Of a stretch of DNA of 64,000 nucleotides, positions 1 to 12,830 are shown in pieces (position 1 is the first letter of the stretch; each line of letters starts with the position of its first letter). A program made the translations under genes and the position numbers. The DNA comes from Vanessa cardui (lineage: Eukaryota; Arthropoda; Insecta; Lepidoptera; Nymphalidae): assembly GCF_905220365.1 (NCBI RefSeq), contig NC_061131.1:14545318-14609317 (forward strand). The letters run 5' to 3'. The notes beneath the pieces are model-generated. The model made no database searches. It saw nothing but the letters and a program-made list of their open reading frames with translations, and was not told the DNA's origin.

Positions 1-189
1 CAATGACAAATATTATAATTGTGTACAATTTTGTATAACCAAGAGGCGACCATGTAATTTTTATTTCATTTAAGTTAAAAAAAGTAATTTATTTTTTCAT
101 TACAAAAAAATTCAAACAAATTGGGTATCTTATGTTCTTATGTTAAGCAGTAACACTTATACATATTATTATTGCTTCTGTTTGTACAA

Positions 190-330
190 CCACAGGCACA
201 AGGGACATATGGTCTTAGTTCCCAAGGTCGAGGGCGCGATTTTTATTTAAGACATCGTTATAATTTCAATGGCGTCCATGTCTATAGACAGTTGTGACTA
301 CTTACCATCAGGACCTTGTTTGCTAGTCTA
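190..330 (+). mobile_element. SINE-A fragment (degenerate)
   Basis: This matches the second half of the SINE-A family seen complete at 23541-23832: a block around caggcacaagggacat, then cccaaggt, then a block ending cttaccatcagg. It has diverged, with a short insertion in the middle. The family assignment is by internal comparison within the window. Confidence 0.6.
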
Positions 331-369
331 AAACCAACTCTGACATTTTATTATTATTGGTAAACTAAA

Positions 370-573
370 CTAGCGCCCCGCCCGAGCTTCGCACGGGTGC
401 ATTGTTGATTCTAAGAATACTACAGATTTTTACTTGTTTCTTTACTATATTATCCATGTATATACACAAACTTTCTATTAAAAAACCCGCATCAAAATCC
501 GTTGCGTAATTTGAAAGATCTAAGAATTCTCAGGGATAGATATCGTTAAGCGACTTTGTTTTATATGTAATGA
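370..573 (-). mobile_element. non-autonomous Helitron-like element, family F
   Basis: Read on the minus strand, this begins A|TCATTACATATAAAAC near 573 and ends CTAG|T at 370, just after a GC-rich inverted motif (gcacccgtgcgaagc). The TC start, the 3' hairpin and a CTRR end inserted between A and T are the hallmarks of Helitrons. Two further copies lie at 19617-19868 and 46833-47105. It is too short to encode a Rep/helicase, so it must be a non-autonomous derivative. Confidence 0.65.
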
Positions 574-1529
574 TTTTACAAAGTCAATTTATAATCCACT
601 GACTAATTAAAACATTGTAAAGCGCGCACTTAAAAGGGACTTCATACGAAAAACAGATATCATTCATCCGTCGATTGAAAAATCGTCCTTGGTAATGAAA
701 CGGCCCATTCGAGCGCGTTACAACCGCATTATACCCGCGTTTACAGGAAAACGAGTGCGCCATTACTCATCCTCTGCCGTATTAATGACAGCCAACTGCC
801 TGACTTACCTTTTTCGTTACGAGGCATCGTGTAAGGGATAAGATGTTGCGATTTATACAGAAACAAACGTAAATATATCTGTGGGACTACGAAGGTCGCA
901 TAGTTTATATAAGTAGATGCATCTTGTAGTTTCACTGTTTTTAGACTTTAGATGTCACGGAGATAACTGATACCAATTAGGCTGGATTTAACAAAATGCA
1001 ACAAAATAGGTGTCATATGGCTTGAGACTCGTTAGAAATATTATATTTATTTAGAAAACCTCATCTAATCTGATTACCCTTTGAGAAGTCTAATTAAATT
1101 ATGTATTTGAATTAGACTTACGGTTGTCGATTTGTACGTCTGTAATCAAATTAATACATTAATAATTTTATTTGTAAATTAAACAGGTTTAACTCTAAAA
1201 AAAAGTATTGGAAGTACTCATTTATCTGTGACGTAAATAAATATATATATTTGTACAAAAACAAATAATATTCTTGACTGATATAATTTGTGTACCTACA
1301 ACATATATAAGAAAAATAAAGTGCACCCGCCGCAATAAGTCAAGAATTACCAAACGGATTTTTAAATGCTTTTCATTAATGAAAGAAGTGATTCATGAGA
1401 AAGATTTAGGTGTATAATACATTAAGATTTTGTATTGATCGGTTGAAATATGATGAATATTGTTGTAGCCGTTGTAAAAAAGTATACAGACGATAGATAT
1501 TTTTTTTATGATATAGGTAGATGGTAAAT

Positions 1530-1745
1530 GATCAACTGGACCACCTGATATGATATATAGGTGGTCATCACGACTCATAGACAATAATGTAAGAAGTATT
1601 AATCTTACTTCACGTGATCAAAGCGCTATCAATCTCGGGAACTAAGATGTCCCTTGTGTCTCCCCGTAACTCTTCGGAACTCAACAAGCTGATCACTGGT
1701 GTTAGAATGTCTGATGAGATGATGGTACTACCCTAACAGGTACTG
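1530..1745 (-). mobile_element. SINE-A copy, degenerate
   Basis: The order of conserved blocks on the minus strand follows the complete SINE-A copies: a gaccacctgat-like end, catagacaat, then gggaactaagatgtccctt. It is strongly diverged, so it is an old insertion. Confidence 0.5.
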
Positions 1746-3639
1746 CATAAAGCCCTAAAACCAAGTAGATACATATTATGATATGTAATGTGTATGTCCT
1801 TCTGCCTGTACGTATGTTAGCTAGTGTATAATCATTAATATATTACAAATAGAGTTAGCTGTAACAGCAACATTTCAGGCGATTTTTGTAACTTGGACCT
1901 AATTTACCTTAAAATTAAACACATCGAATTTTGATTTCTATCGCCTTTGAATTAGAGTTCATTTCACTAAAGTGTCTGTTTCAAGGGTTCTGTAAGCAGG
2001 TTGCTTTAGGGAACTCTATTCGTTACAATTTTTCTTTGTCACAAAGAGACGGATTTGGGCAGAATTAATTTTGCGAGGAAATTTTATTAAGCGGTTTTCA
2101 AGGTTCCTTTGTTGAGTTTGATCGTTTAGATTCCTGTATCAGAAATGTTTTGAGTGAATGCTTCTTTATTTAAATTATATCATAAAGAGGACGACTAGGT
2201 CTTTGCATGATTTGATATTGACAATGTTACATTTTAATCTTATAACAATTGTCTTATTTTTTTTTTAATGTTTCAAACAGTTATTTAATTTTATATAACA
2301 AATTCTACAAGTCTACCTTGAAATGACTCATAGGCATCTCCAATTTTATTATATGTTTATATGTATATATTGAGTTTTAAATGTCTATACTATACGGATA
2401 TGTAGCTACGACGGGTTATACAAAATATGTTATAGCGTTCAATATCAATTCAAGAACTTAAAACGAGAGGAATAATTAACGAAACATCGGCTTACAATCT
2501 TCGTGCGAGACTACAAAATAAGGAATTTTCAGTTTCGTTTTAAAATTCCTTTCGCGATTTCGAAACGTAAGCATCGTGTTTACATGTACCGATAGCGATA
2601 CGATGTCGCATAACTGTGTTTAATTTATGCACAATAAATGTTTAATTTATAATATGTTGATAGTTAGACATAGTTTACTATGTCATTAAGTAAAGTTTCA
2701 AATGGTTTTTCTCGGTAGAATGTAATCTGACCTAAGCTTTAATGTACATATATGACCTTGTTTTAATGCGTCTAAGTTCTAGTAAAATCTTTTTAGAATA
2801 ATTATTAAATGGATTCAATAAAATATTAATTTCTAATTATTACAAAATTATCCATATAATCTGTGTATCCATAGACATAATACGAAATTTAATTTAAAAC
2901 TATTTCATTGATGAAAAAGAAGATTGATATAATTCATTAATGAAAAAAGAGTCTTCCAAAATCTTTTAAATTTAATCCATGGATAATAATTATCGTATCG
3001 TAAACGTCTGGACTAAAAGCGATAAATACAAAAGTAAATAAAATTAATTGACTATTCTATCCGTACCTGTCGCCTAACGAAGGAAGCTGTTGAAAACCGT
3101 AGTGTCTATGAATGTAAATAAATGTTCTATAGAAGACAAATGCTTTTCTACTTGTGTCTGTAGTTTTAAATTTTATTTATAATTTATATCAAAGTTTTTG
3201 TAATAAATCTCGGTATGATTAAAATATGTATCATCTCTCTCTCATAAATCTTTGTATTAATTTACAATCGTCCGTGGGACTTTTATATCACGCAAATGTC
3301 TTATTTAATAGCTTGGTTCAACCCTTTCGAATGCGTAGCAATAATATTTTGAACGAGTATTTTTCTAAGTCTCTTTTTATATAAGTTAAAGTTTTTTGCT
3401 TCAAGCACGCTAATGTCAGGAACAATCCCATTTAATAAACATACGCTTTAATATGCTTTAGTCTCACAATTTATTTAATTGGTAATGATAGCATATTGTA
3501 AATCACAGCACAACGAAACAGTGTCTGTGTTTAATACGGGTGAAATGTTACGGGTAAACGGGTTTTTGTCTGCAAAATAAGTCGTCCTTATCGATATAGG
3601 AAAAAGCTTTAATAGAGATGTATAAATCCCGTTTGCTTC

Positions 3640-3770
3640 GCCGCACTCAAATACATGCGACACCTGTCGATGGCGTTAAACTCAATGATACATCATCAAG
3701 ACGGAACGTGGGACGGCTCCTTAATCCCGGCTCACCTGCGGGATTTGTCGGGGGACGCTATCCCGGCAGT
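3640..3770. other. GC-rich unique island, possible regulatory DNA
   Basis: A short block of balanced base composition stands out from AT-rich flanks and is not repeated elsewhere in the window. A 74-codon open frame crosses it (3618-3842) but has no signal peptide, domain or splice context I recognise. I treat it as candidate conserved non-coding DNA; this is inference from composition only. Confidence 0.25.
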
Positions 3771-4734
3771 ATTGTGATACTGATTAAATACTTCATAAGA
3801 CATAGAGAAGTTTTCTCTAGTCTCTTACTGGCGGGCTATTAAGCATTAGGTATATAAAATTATAGATAGGACTTTAAAAAAATTACTAATATGCTCATGC
3901 TATTCAACATGACCATTTTTACCATAAGTTGTGAATTAAAAAAAGGAGCCTATGTCCTTTCATTGGATGTAAAGTATCTACCTACCAATTTTTTTTTAAA
4001 TATTCGGTCGTTTATGCGTGGATTGGTAACAGAGTTAAGAATTTATAATATTAGTACAATGTACATTCGTATCTTCCTCTTTGGATGCCTCTCGCATCAA
4101 TGACGGTTTGCATTCAGTTTCGTATATTCTTATCTATTTCTTTTACGAGAAAACAACTTGGGAGCACTCCCAATTTCAGTCCACTCCCTTATGTTAATTG
4201 AAGGTTTTTTCTTGTTACTGCTAGGCTATTAAATAAAATGGTAGTTGCTATTATATAAATTTATTTTGAAAATGAATATCAGTTTCATGTAGTTTGTGTA
4301 TATAATTAAACTGTTATATTAAAATGTTACTACCACCTCTTTTATATATGAGTGTGTTACAAGTAATTTCTTATAAAATTCAACGAACAATATTTAATCA
4401 GTAGCCTTGAGTATCCTCAAAAAGCGAGCACGCTTTGGTATGCGTCAGACAACTTGCAAAGAATCGTTTAACTAAAACTGCGCGGTGAATTGGGTGCTTA
4501 AGAAAGTTCACCTGAACTCGCGAAACTTCTCGGTTTTAATGAAAAAATAATTTCAATTTGCAAAGTCATGCGAAAACTTGGCCGACATCATTACCTTCGC
4601 ATATTTGAGGGTGACACTTCTTAAGTAATTTCCTGACCAATTTTCGCTTAGAAGTTTTTGCATACATAAATTAAGCCGGGATGATTTAATAATTTTTGTT
4701 TATTTATCAAAACCGAAATGAAGTATATTATCAT

Positions 4735-4885
4735 AGACTCAACTCAACTCAAAATCAAATTACTTTGTATAATATAGAAGTATTACACTTTCTTATTGAT
4801 GGTCAATTGAAACAGTACCACCGGTTCGGAAAAGAAAACACCCTGACCCGAGAAGAACCGGAGAAAGAAACTCAGCGGATTAATA
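4735..4885 (-). mobile_element. family-D retroelement tail
   Basis: The minus-strand reading contains the family-D blocks: a ggttcttctc motif, a ccgaaccggtggta motif, and a tail of ttgattttga type. Related copies lie near 8443, 11858, 16560, 48540, 52925, 59725 and 60960. The TTGATTTT-type tail suggests a LINE-mobilised SINE or a LINE 3' end. Confidence 0.5.
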
Positions 4886-5739
4886 GGTGCTTTATATTGA
4901 CCATATGTTTCATTATTATATAATACATACGAATTATTACTGTTCCTCATCCGTTTCAGTGGATATACACAGCTGACATGAAATGAAAGCTTTATATTCA
5001 ATTTAATCATGTAACATAACTCAAAGGCTTCATTATGATTTTTTAAATTGAGTGTGAAATTACAAGCAATTAAAAAGTATATAATAATTAAAATTAACAT
5101 GAAAATATTTTCGATTAAACAAAATTCGCGTATATAAAATATATTTATATAAAAACAAACTCAATTTTCTTCGTTATCGTGTGAAAACTTTTTCTACTGT
5201 GGAATTATAAAAAATTTCAATTAAAATACAGCTATTACATAATATAAAATTATGCGAAATAAATCTTGTATCATCATAATTATAGACATGAATAAAATCG
5301 AAAAGACAATGGCAAACTTGGCTCGCGGTACAGGTGCTAATCCGGCACCGACGGAATATTTCACAACAACTTTCGTAACTTGTGACAGCCTCCCGCGGCT
5401 GACAGATAACATGCCTGAAATGTATGGCTAAGTTTGATGACGACTTTCATACTTTTTTTCCTGAATTTTATCGAGACGTTAAGTGCTGTGTTATTTAATT
5501 CTTATTAACTTTCTTCATCTCTGATTAAAATATTATTATTTCATCGTTGACGACTTACTGGATTTTTTTTCTATTCGATAAAAATGTTACGATCTACTAT
5601 CAAATACTTCATATTTTCGTTTTATATAAACTTCAGTACCTTAATGTATTGTTTTTAATCGCAATTTAAATATAATTCAGTGTGCTTTCCTGTACCCTTT
5701 CGTATCCTCTATCCATTATCCACCGTATAAGCTCGCTTG

Positions 5740-5870
5740 CGGCGTAAGTCTAAAATCGTGTTTGATCCGGTTCGGGCCGCCCTGAACCGGAATAATCCGC
5801 TCCACCTGATCCGGTGCGATCCGGTCCGCCCGACTTGCGGCAAGGCCCGCTGTTTGCTCTACGGACCAAG
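5740..5870. repeat. short GC-rich block with ccggt-type repeats
   Basis: Within about 130 bases the motif gatccggt and close variants occur several times in both orientations, against a very AT-rich background. It may be a short degenerate tandem array. A 95-codon minus-strand open frame overlaps it, but its composition is explained by the repeat. Confidence 0.35.
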
Positions 5871-6639
5871 ATTGTAAACTCTTCTGTTTATACTTTATTT
5901 TATGTTTTATTTGCATGAAAATAAGTCCTGGATATTTGTATAAAGGAGATTGTCGCTCTATACTTGGAATAATAATAGCTTTAATTAAATTATTAGATAT
6001 CATAACTTCAATTGTTTTTATAATTTAATTTACTAATATATGTAGCAGTAATTGTGTAATTGAAAGCTACACTCGGTTCGAAAAAGAAAATACTTTGATC
6101 TGAAAAGGACTAGCGAAGTAACCTTATTTTTTCAGATTATAAAATTTCGAATAATTTTCAATATAGATTTAAATCGTATCTTTGAATATAGCCGAGTAAT
6201 ATTCCAAGATTATTTTATTCCCAAGGTGGATCTTCAAACTACTAATTATAAAGTCAAACTTATATATTTTTTTCCAAAATCTTTCAAATTAATTTCAGTG
6301 ATTTGTCGTAAACTGTCCCATAAAAGTTTTTCTGACTCTATGTACTCAAAAAAGAGAAGTTACGAGGCAGTGTTTGTTCATTGTTAGGAGTATCACATTT
6401 TCTCACAAAATTTATAACATTTTCGACACATACATACTGAGATAAGCGCGTTCGACCATATCAGTTGTATGAAAATATAATAATAATAATAATAATATTT
6501 AAATTAATTTTAATGTAAAATGTAAAAGCGAGTTTTCTTAAAACATTTTAAGCAGATATACTGTCTCCTTTCACGAAGCATTTTCTTCAAATGGCGAGGT
6601 ATTCAAAACGTTGAAGTTAGGAAATATCTTGAGGCTATT

Positions 6640-6850
6640 TAATGATTCGATTACCTTCCAGCCCTTCCAGAGATTGCAAAGGGTGGTTAAAAATTGCTGG
6701 GGCTCTGAATACCTGACTAATTCATGCAAACGAATGCAAGCCAATTAATTAAGAGCAGTCGGACTGCGTTCAGAAATCTGCTGCCGTCAGAGGAAGTTGC
6801 GGACGACTTCACACGGGAGAAAAACGCTGCGATTATTTTGATGATGATAA
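6640..6850. other. GC-richer unique island, possible enhancer
   Basis: A roughly 200-base block of balanced composition contains atgcaaa/atgcaag octamer-like motifs beside a ccaattaattaag homeodomain-like motif. It is not repeated in the window and has no long open frame. Homeodomain and POU binding are only suggested by these short motifs. Confidence 0.25.
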
Positions 6851-8442
6851 ATTATTGAATTCAGTGAAATAAAAAAAAGTTTAAAAAATCAGTATATTGT
6901 TTAGTACTTAATATGGGTTCTTATTGACTGTATGTAAAGCTAACAGTGACTAGTGTTCGAAATGGATATTGTACCGACCGCGGACCGTCGACGACCGTGA
7001 TGACTTTTTCAATGTCAATCCATTTCGTTAAACTTAAGACGTCAACACACACAGAAGTCTTCGTCTAAGTAAGTTTTATTCAAAGATTTACTAATGTGAA
7101 TAAATATTTTACGCGGATTAGTTGCGTCATCGAATAGTATCGACAAATTACAGCGTTTTGAAACCTATAGGTTCATGTTGTAAAATCTAAAAAAAGTTTA
7201 TTTATTGCGATGTAGTTAGTAAGTTTTAATAAAATTATTATATATCACATGACGTATTTTTATAAATTAAAGGAAATAATATCTCTTAAATGTTAATATG
7301 AATATAAAATCGTTGCTCGTCTGACGCGCCGCTGATTACACTAATTAATATCGCAGAATCTCATCACTCTGCAACAAGATTCTGGAAGATTAAGGTGTTC
7401 CATTATGGATTTTTTTCCGCCTTATTTGATGGAAGTTGCTTTTAACTTTTAACATTAATATTATTATAAATATATAAAGTATATTTTATGACGTTATTCC
7501 CAAACCAAAAATGCTAATTTTCATTTTATTATTTGGATAATTTTAGACGTGACTTTTGCTAGAGACATTAGCTATATTTATAGAAATATTTACCATATGT
7601 CAATAACCTTGGAAACTAAGATGTTATGTCCCTTGTTATTACACTGATCCACTCAACCTACAAACCGGAATACAGCTATAAAACATCTTACTCTTAGATC
7701 GGCTAAGTATGTTATATAATTACACCAATTAATATAATACCGTTATTTGCTTATGTGTGTGTATGTGTATCTAAGACATATGAGAGGTTATATTTGTGTG
7801 TGTGAGATACTGTAAATTCACAAAGTGTGTGTCAAGAATATTTGACCCTTGGCATGTCATAAGCTACCCAGAACTGGACGTAAATGATGACGCAATCAGA
7901 AATCGTTACACATATTTCCAATACGAGTGAAATATTGTAACAAGTACAAATGGCAAGGCTCCGGGACATCAGTTTCGGGAATGAGAGTGAAATTGCGTGT
8001 TTAGACACACTGAAGCCACTCCGGGTCCACTGACTGCAAGCCATTTGTCAGATTCCTGGGACATAGTGATGCGGTATGTTACGTCGATAAGAATCTAACT
8101 ATATGACGATTTACATTATTGTATTTATTATTGTATTTTTAAAATATGGTATGGTAAATGTTCGAAGTTTTAAGTCGTGTATGAAACAGTATATTTGAGA
8201 AAATCATTGGTTGGTTTTGAAAAGCAGAAAGATTTTCACTGAAATTTTAATACCTAATATTTATGTTAAACCAACCAATCCAACCGATTAATACTGGTAA
8301 AGCATATTGTTTTATAGTTAGAACAGTTTAAGTCTTTGCGTAGTAACACCTTACTTATTTAGTACGTATAAATATGTATAGGTAGCATAGCAATCTGATT
8401 TTATGAGAATTAACTAAAAAAATAGTAACTACTGCGTTTATT

Positions 8443-8550
8443 CTGGTTATTCTCGGTAGATTCTACTTTCCGAACCGGTTAATTGTTAAATGACGATTCA
8501 AAAGTCTTTGTAAAAGCCTACTTGAATAAAGTTTAGTTTGATTTTATTTT
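8443..8550 (+). mobile_element. family-D retroelement tail
   Basis: Blocks in order: tattctcggtagattctac, ccgaaccggtt, aaatgacgattcaaaagt, cctacttgaataaagt, then a ttgatttt tail. This order is shared with copies near 11858, 48540 and 59725. Confidence 0.65.
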
Positions 8551-9059
8551 GAACGAAAAATTAACCGTATAGATTACAACACAGTATACATAGATAATCT
8601 TAAAATGTAATCGTAGTATTATCAGGTTACATCACTAGAGCGCATCTGCGTGAAATCAGAAATACACAGAGTTTTCCCGGTCGAGTCCCGCGAGATGAAT
8701 GGTGTCTTCGGAATAGTTTTATAACTCGGAGTTCACCTCCACAAATATTATGTTTCAAGATGCCTCTGAACCGCGTGGACTTGATCTTTTAAACCGAATA
8801 TTTTATAAAGACGTTTTCTTAAAGGTAGAGCACAATTTCAATTGCGTTACTTACCAGTTTTGGAATATAGTTAAGCTAATGGGTTGGTAATAGCTTATTA
8901 TGAATTGGTCGTTTGGAGGTTTAATAACGCACGTAGTAAACGCACCTTCTGTGTATTTTTGTATGTATGAAAGATGTACTACTTATTCGATATTATTAAA
9001 AAAATAATTCCATGCAAATAAAAAAAATAATGAAATATTAGTTGTATCGTGGTGTACCT

Positions 9060-9330
9060 GGTTGGAACGAACTTTTGCAATATTAGATTTTATGTCAAAC
9101 AAGCTGTGTCCGCGACCCTGTACGCGTTTGAATTTAACAAAAAAAAAATATTGTAGCCTGAGTTACTCCTTATTATATCAGTTATCTGCCAGTGAAAGTC
9201 CCGACAAAATCGGTTCAGCTGTTTCAGAGGTTAGCCGGATTGAACGGAAGGCAGACAGACAGACCGACAAAAATCCAAAAAAAATTTAATTTAGTATATG
9301 TACCGTGTATACATACTTATGCCTTCAGTA
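9060..9330 (+). repeat. interspersed repeat with cagacagacagac tail
   Basis: The stretch contains gtgtccgcgaccctgtacgc, then aaaatcggttcagctgtttc, then a cagacagacagaccgac microsatellite-like tract. That arrangement is common in lepidopteran LINE 3' regions, by recollection of the type. A 75-codon open frame crosses it and is not a gene. Confidence 0.45.
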
Positions 9331-9672
9331 AAAAACGGCTATTTTAATATTACAAACAGCCAATTAAATAAATTAACAACTTTTTAGAATAATAAACTAT
9401 ACGATATAAATAAATATTAAAAAAATTTAATATTAAATCGTATACAAAGAGACAGAAAGAGATGGAAAGATTTTTTTCCCTCACGTGAAGACTGCTATTT
9501 CACTCTACTAGACACCGCGTAACATATTATTATGATAAGTGTATAAAACTTAAAAAATTAACAATTTTATGAGATAAGGTCGTTAATTTCGAATGACTTA
9601 CACTTATTTGGCGCGTTATCATGTAGCACTCATCATGTAAAAATATTTTAGGTGATGAATTATAAACACAAA

Positions 9673-9768
9673 TTGAACACATGAATATCAGTGGTGCTTG
9701 CCTGGTTTTGAACCCGCAATCATCGGCTAAGATGCACGCATTCTAATCACTGGGCCATCTCGGCTCAT
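9673..9768 (-). mobile_element. SINE-B head fragment (tRNA-like promoter)
   Basis: On the minus strand this starts gagccgagatggcccagtg, an A-box-like motif, and has a gggttcaaaacc-like B box about 40 bases on. It matches the head of the complete SINE-B copy at 29475-29770. It stops after about 95 bases, so it is a 5' fragment rather than a tRNA gene. Confidence 0.6.
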
Positions 9769-11857
9769 ATATGATAATTTTATATATATAATAGGGTATT
9801 ATTTATATTCGATCTTCTTTTAATCGAGTCAAACTGAAATACAATTTCCACCCCTGAGTGGCCATCAACCCTTCCATTAGATAAGCTTCCACCTTCGCTA
9901 TCTTCTCAATCATCGCGGGTCATTCGTCTACGTCACGAAAACTTTACAGATCTAATCATTGTTTTTACAACTAACGTATTGTTTGTTATAAGATATGTAT
10001 AAACGAAAAACAGTTTAAATACATGAATACAATAGATACATTTCTTATATCCAACTAAAAATAATCATAATCTGATATACTTAGTCTGATATTGAATTAA
10101 TATCTATTACAGGAGATTGAGGACTTTAGAGGAGGCCTTCACCTTCACCCGAGGAGAGGTTCTTGCTAAAAATACTATAGATTGTAAAAACTAGTATGTA
10201 TTAACTTTCTTTTTCTTAATAGTCATAATCTTTCTTTTTTCGATTGTACTTAAAGCAGCATTTTGCAAGAAATAAAAGGCATTTTTGTTTTTTTATTTTA
10301 TTTTTTTTACAGGAGATTGAAGGGGCTTCAATAGCTAACAGTACTAGTAGCTGTTTTAGGGGTAGCTAGTCAGATAGGCGTAAAAAGTAACCTGTGTACT
10401 TTCGTTGAATTCTGGCTTGTTACTACAAAATATGAATATTGATTATGTAAATTGGGAGTTTCATCCTCTTTCAATTTAAACTACCGACGGCTAGAGGGCT
10501 ATATTTCAATTTCTTATAATAATGTAATTGAATGCAATATTATATTCTGAGCAGATTCATACGATTAAGGAGACATCCATGATTCTATAACAATTAGAAT
10601 TAATTCTTTTAATTTTTTCCATAATCGATTACGATCATTATACATAATAATGATTGAAAACTGCCAACTGCTAGACTTTGAACTACTGATCTATAAATAC
10701 TCAATATATTTTGTTGGCTTTACTCGGAGTTTGAATTCAGGAATCGATATGCATGGCCAAAAAATCAATTTAGGTATTCTTTCCTTATAATATAATACTA
10801 TGATGATTTTGAATATGTCTGGTAAAAATACTTTTAGCGAAACCAAAAATAATAAAATAAACCCAAAGTCAAGTGTCTTAAGCCCCGAGCTGTTCCGAAC
10901 TCACGTAAGCCATTACGTACAAACTAAACGATCACCGGACCTCATTACTGGCGTCTTACCCCCACCATAGGGGGGAGCTAAGTGACTCCGAACGGAAATA
11001 AAGGTGCACGCGACTGGAGGTAATGTTAATTGAATTTCTGCAGACGCGTGGATAGTGATGTCCTTACAGAAGCTGTTTATCGACAATAAGTTTAATTTGT
11101 CGATTTTATATTGAATTTATTTAGTATTGTAAGCAGCTTTAATCGATACATATTTTAATAGTTAACTAGAACGTATGAAATGTATTTTAGAATCAATGTA
11201 ATGTAATTTCATCAGTATATTTAATAGCTTTATGTAAACATTAGTGTGGTGTACGGTTATATATCATTGGTTTAATTTTATGGCATTAAATAATTTGTAT
11301 GTTATTGCATTACAAAATATTTTTGATCATTAATATGAACATAATTAATTACTTTGCTTTATCGTTAAAGATAATTATTTTTTATCGACATATGACGTCC
11401 CTAAGATCGCCCGTCGAGTGATACCCACGCGGCCGCTACGCAAGATTAAACGTCACCAACCGTCAGATATTTCTACCAGAAGAGGGGTAGAAACCCCCAC
11501 ACCTCATTAACTCTTATTATAAACACATAGAGTCGAAAATACTTCAGCAAAAATTAAAGCTTTTATTTGTAAGACACCTACAGTGAACAACTTTAAATAT
11601 GACGCTGGGTTTAATTTTTATTGTCAGTTTATTTGCTAACGTAATTGTACGATTAAAACTCATTGTTTTAATTATAAAATCATATTTTGTTTCAATTACA
11701 GAATCATCAGTAACTTTTTATTGAAGAAAATTAGTCACCAATACTATACTATATATACAATACTTGTTGACCCAGGCAGGATATATTACATACATATGTT
11801 GTTGTATTTAACATAACATTGTATTTTTAAATTTTGAAACAGAGTATCTGAGATACT

Positions 11858-11970
11858 TGCTGATTCTTCTCGGTAGAATCTACATTCCGAACCGGTAGTA
11901 GCTTCATTTAATGCAGTTTGTTAAATGACATGAAAAGCCTGCTTGAATAAAGTTTATTTTGATTTTAAGT
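11858..11970 (+). mobile_element. family-D retroelement tail
   Basis: It contains ttcttctcggtagaatctac, ccgaaccggtagtagcttca, the aaatgaca block and cctgcttgaataaagt, followed by a ttgatttta tail. It is a near-full match to the other family-D copies in the window. Confidence 0.65.
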
Positions 11971-12239
11971 GACAGTATGTGTTCAGTAACGCCCACAGAC
12001 GTTGGCACAATAATAAATATGATGGCAACTTTGTGAAATAAAAGCATGTACATGCTTATAGTTACACAGATAGACACGCCAGTCAAACCGGAACATAACA
12101 ATACTGAGAATTCCTGTTCAGCAGTAGAGTATCTGACTAGTACCTACCCAGAGAGTTCAAGTAGGTAGATGTCTCTTCTTCTCAGCACGTTTATTTATAT
12201 TCGAGCTGGTTGTTTCATTCGAGAGTTGAGCATCAAAAT

Positions 12240-12350
12240 GTCTCAACAACAAACAACAACAGCCTGTAAATTCCCACTGCTGGGCTAAAGGCCTCCTCTC
12301 CCTTTGAGGAGAAGGTATGGAACATATTCCACCACGCTGTTCCAATACGG
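12240..12350 (-). mobile_element. SINE-B 3' fragment
   Basis: On the minus strand: cattgg-like and gtggaatatgttcc motifs, cttctcctcaaagg, then aggcctttagcccagcagtg and an acaggctgttgttg tail. These are the 3' blocks of SINE-B in the right order. Confidence 0.65.
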
Positions 12351-12466
12351 GTTGGTTGTCTCAAACTTTCTTTCTTAGGACGTAGGAAAAGATAAAATAA
12401 AATATTTTTTGAGATCTTAAACAAAAAAATAGATTGTGATAGATATGACCTTTCATGTTATATGTA

Positions 12467-12607
12467 ATTAATATTATAAATGTGAAAGTAACTCTGTCTG
12501 TCTGTCTGTCATGAAATAAACTCCAAGAAAGGACAAAGGCTTCTTTTTTGCCTGACACATGACAACCGACATCCTAAGATGCGAGCGAAACCACGAGCGA
12601 CTACTAG
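12467..12607 (+). mobile_element. non-autonomous Helitron-like element, family H
   Basis: It begins with an aatattataaatgtgaaag block, carries a (GTCT)n run, and ends gcgagcgaaaccacgagcga followed by CTAG|T. The same start and end recur at 25860-26045 (-), 35352-35469 (+), 42654-42832 (-) and 47866-48031 (+). Confidence 0.6.
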
Positions 12608-12689
12608 TATGAAATAATTTATAAATAAATATATATGTACGTTAAGGTCAGCTAAGTGCAAGTACATTTGTCGAGTTATAAGTGCTCAT

Positions 12690-12830
12690 AGATTACCTGC
12701 TAGTACGTGCCCCGAGAACCTTACCTTTACTTAGCGGGAAATGGCGAAATGGCGTCGAAATTGAAAGAAATTGCCCTAAAAATTGCTCTCGTGTTACGGC
12801 TTTTGAACAATCCTCTCGTGGAAAACGTTT
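12690..12830. other. GC-richer unique island
   Basis: A balanced-composition block gives open frames of about 62-65 codons on both strands at once. That is what composition alone produces, so I do not call either coding. It is not repeated in the window. Candidate conserved non-coding DNA. Confidence 0.2.

Larger units (their letters stand above)
1..4900. other. gene-free AT-rich stretch with old repeats
   Basis: I see no exon-like coding segment here. Open frames are short (under about 75 codons) and match no family I recognise. It contains a Helitron-like copy near 370-573, SINE-A fragments near 190-330 and 1530-1745, a family-D tail near 4735-4885, and GC-richer unique islands near 3640-3770 and 4420-4620. 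Most likely intergenic or deep intronic DNA. Confidence 0.6.
4900..9060. other. gene-free stretch
   Basis: No gene recognised. It includes an odd GC-rich block at 5740-5870 with several ccggt-containing repeats, and unique islands at 6640-6850 (with octamer-like atgcaaa motifs) and 8620-8790. It also has a (AAT)n run near 6478-6500, a SINE-A fragment at about 7596-7680 and a family-D tail at 8443-8550. The open frames present are short and lack any family signature. Confidence 0.55.

Noticed and set aside
4783..5100. 105-codon minus-strand frame
   Set aside because: It overlaps the family-D retroelement tail at 4735-4885 and is otherwise low-complexity AT-rich translation.
9673..9768. Possible tRNA gene (A and B boxes)
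   Set aside because: The sequence is the head of SINE-B, as shown by the complete copy at 29475-29770; no closed acceptor stem. The same applies at 61543-61606.
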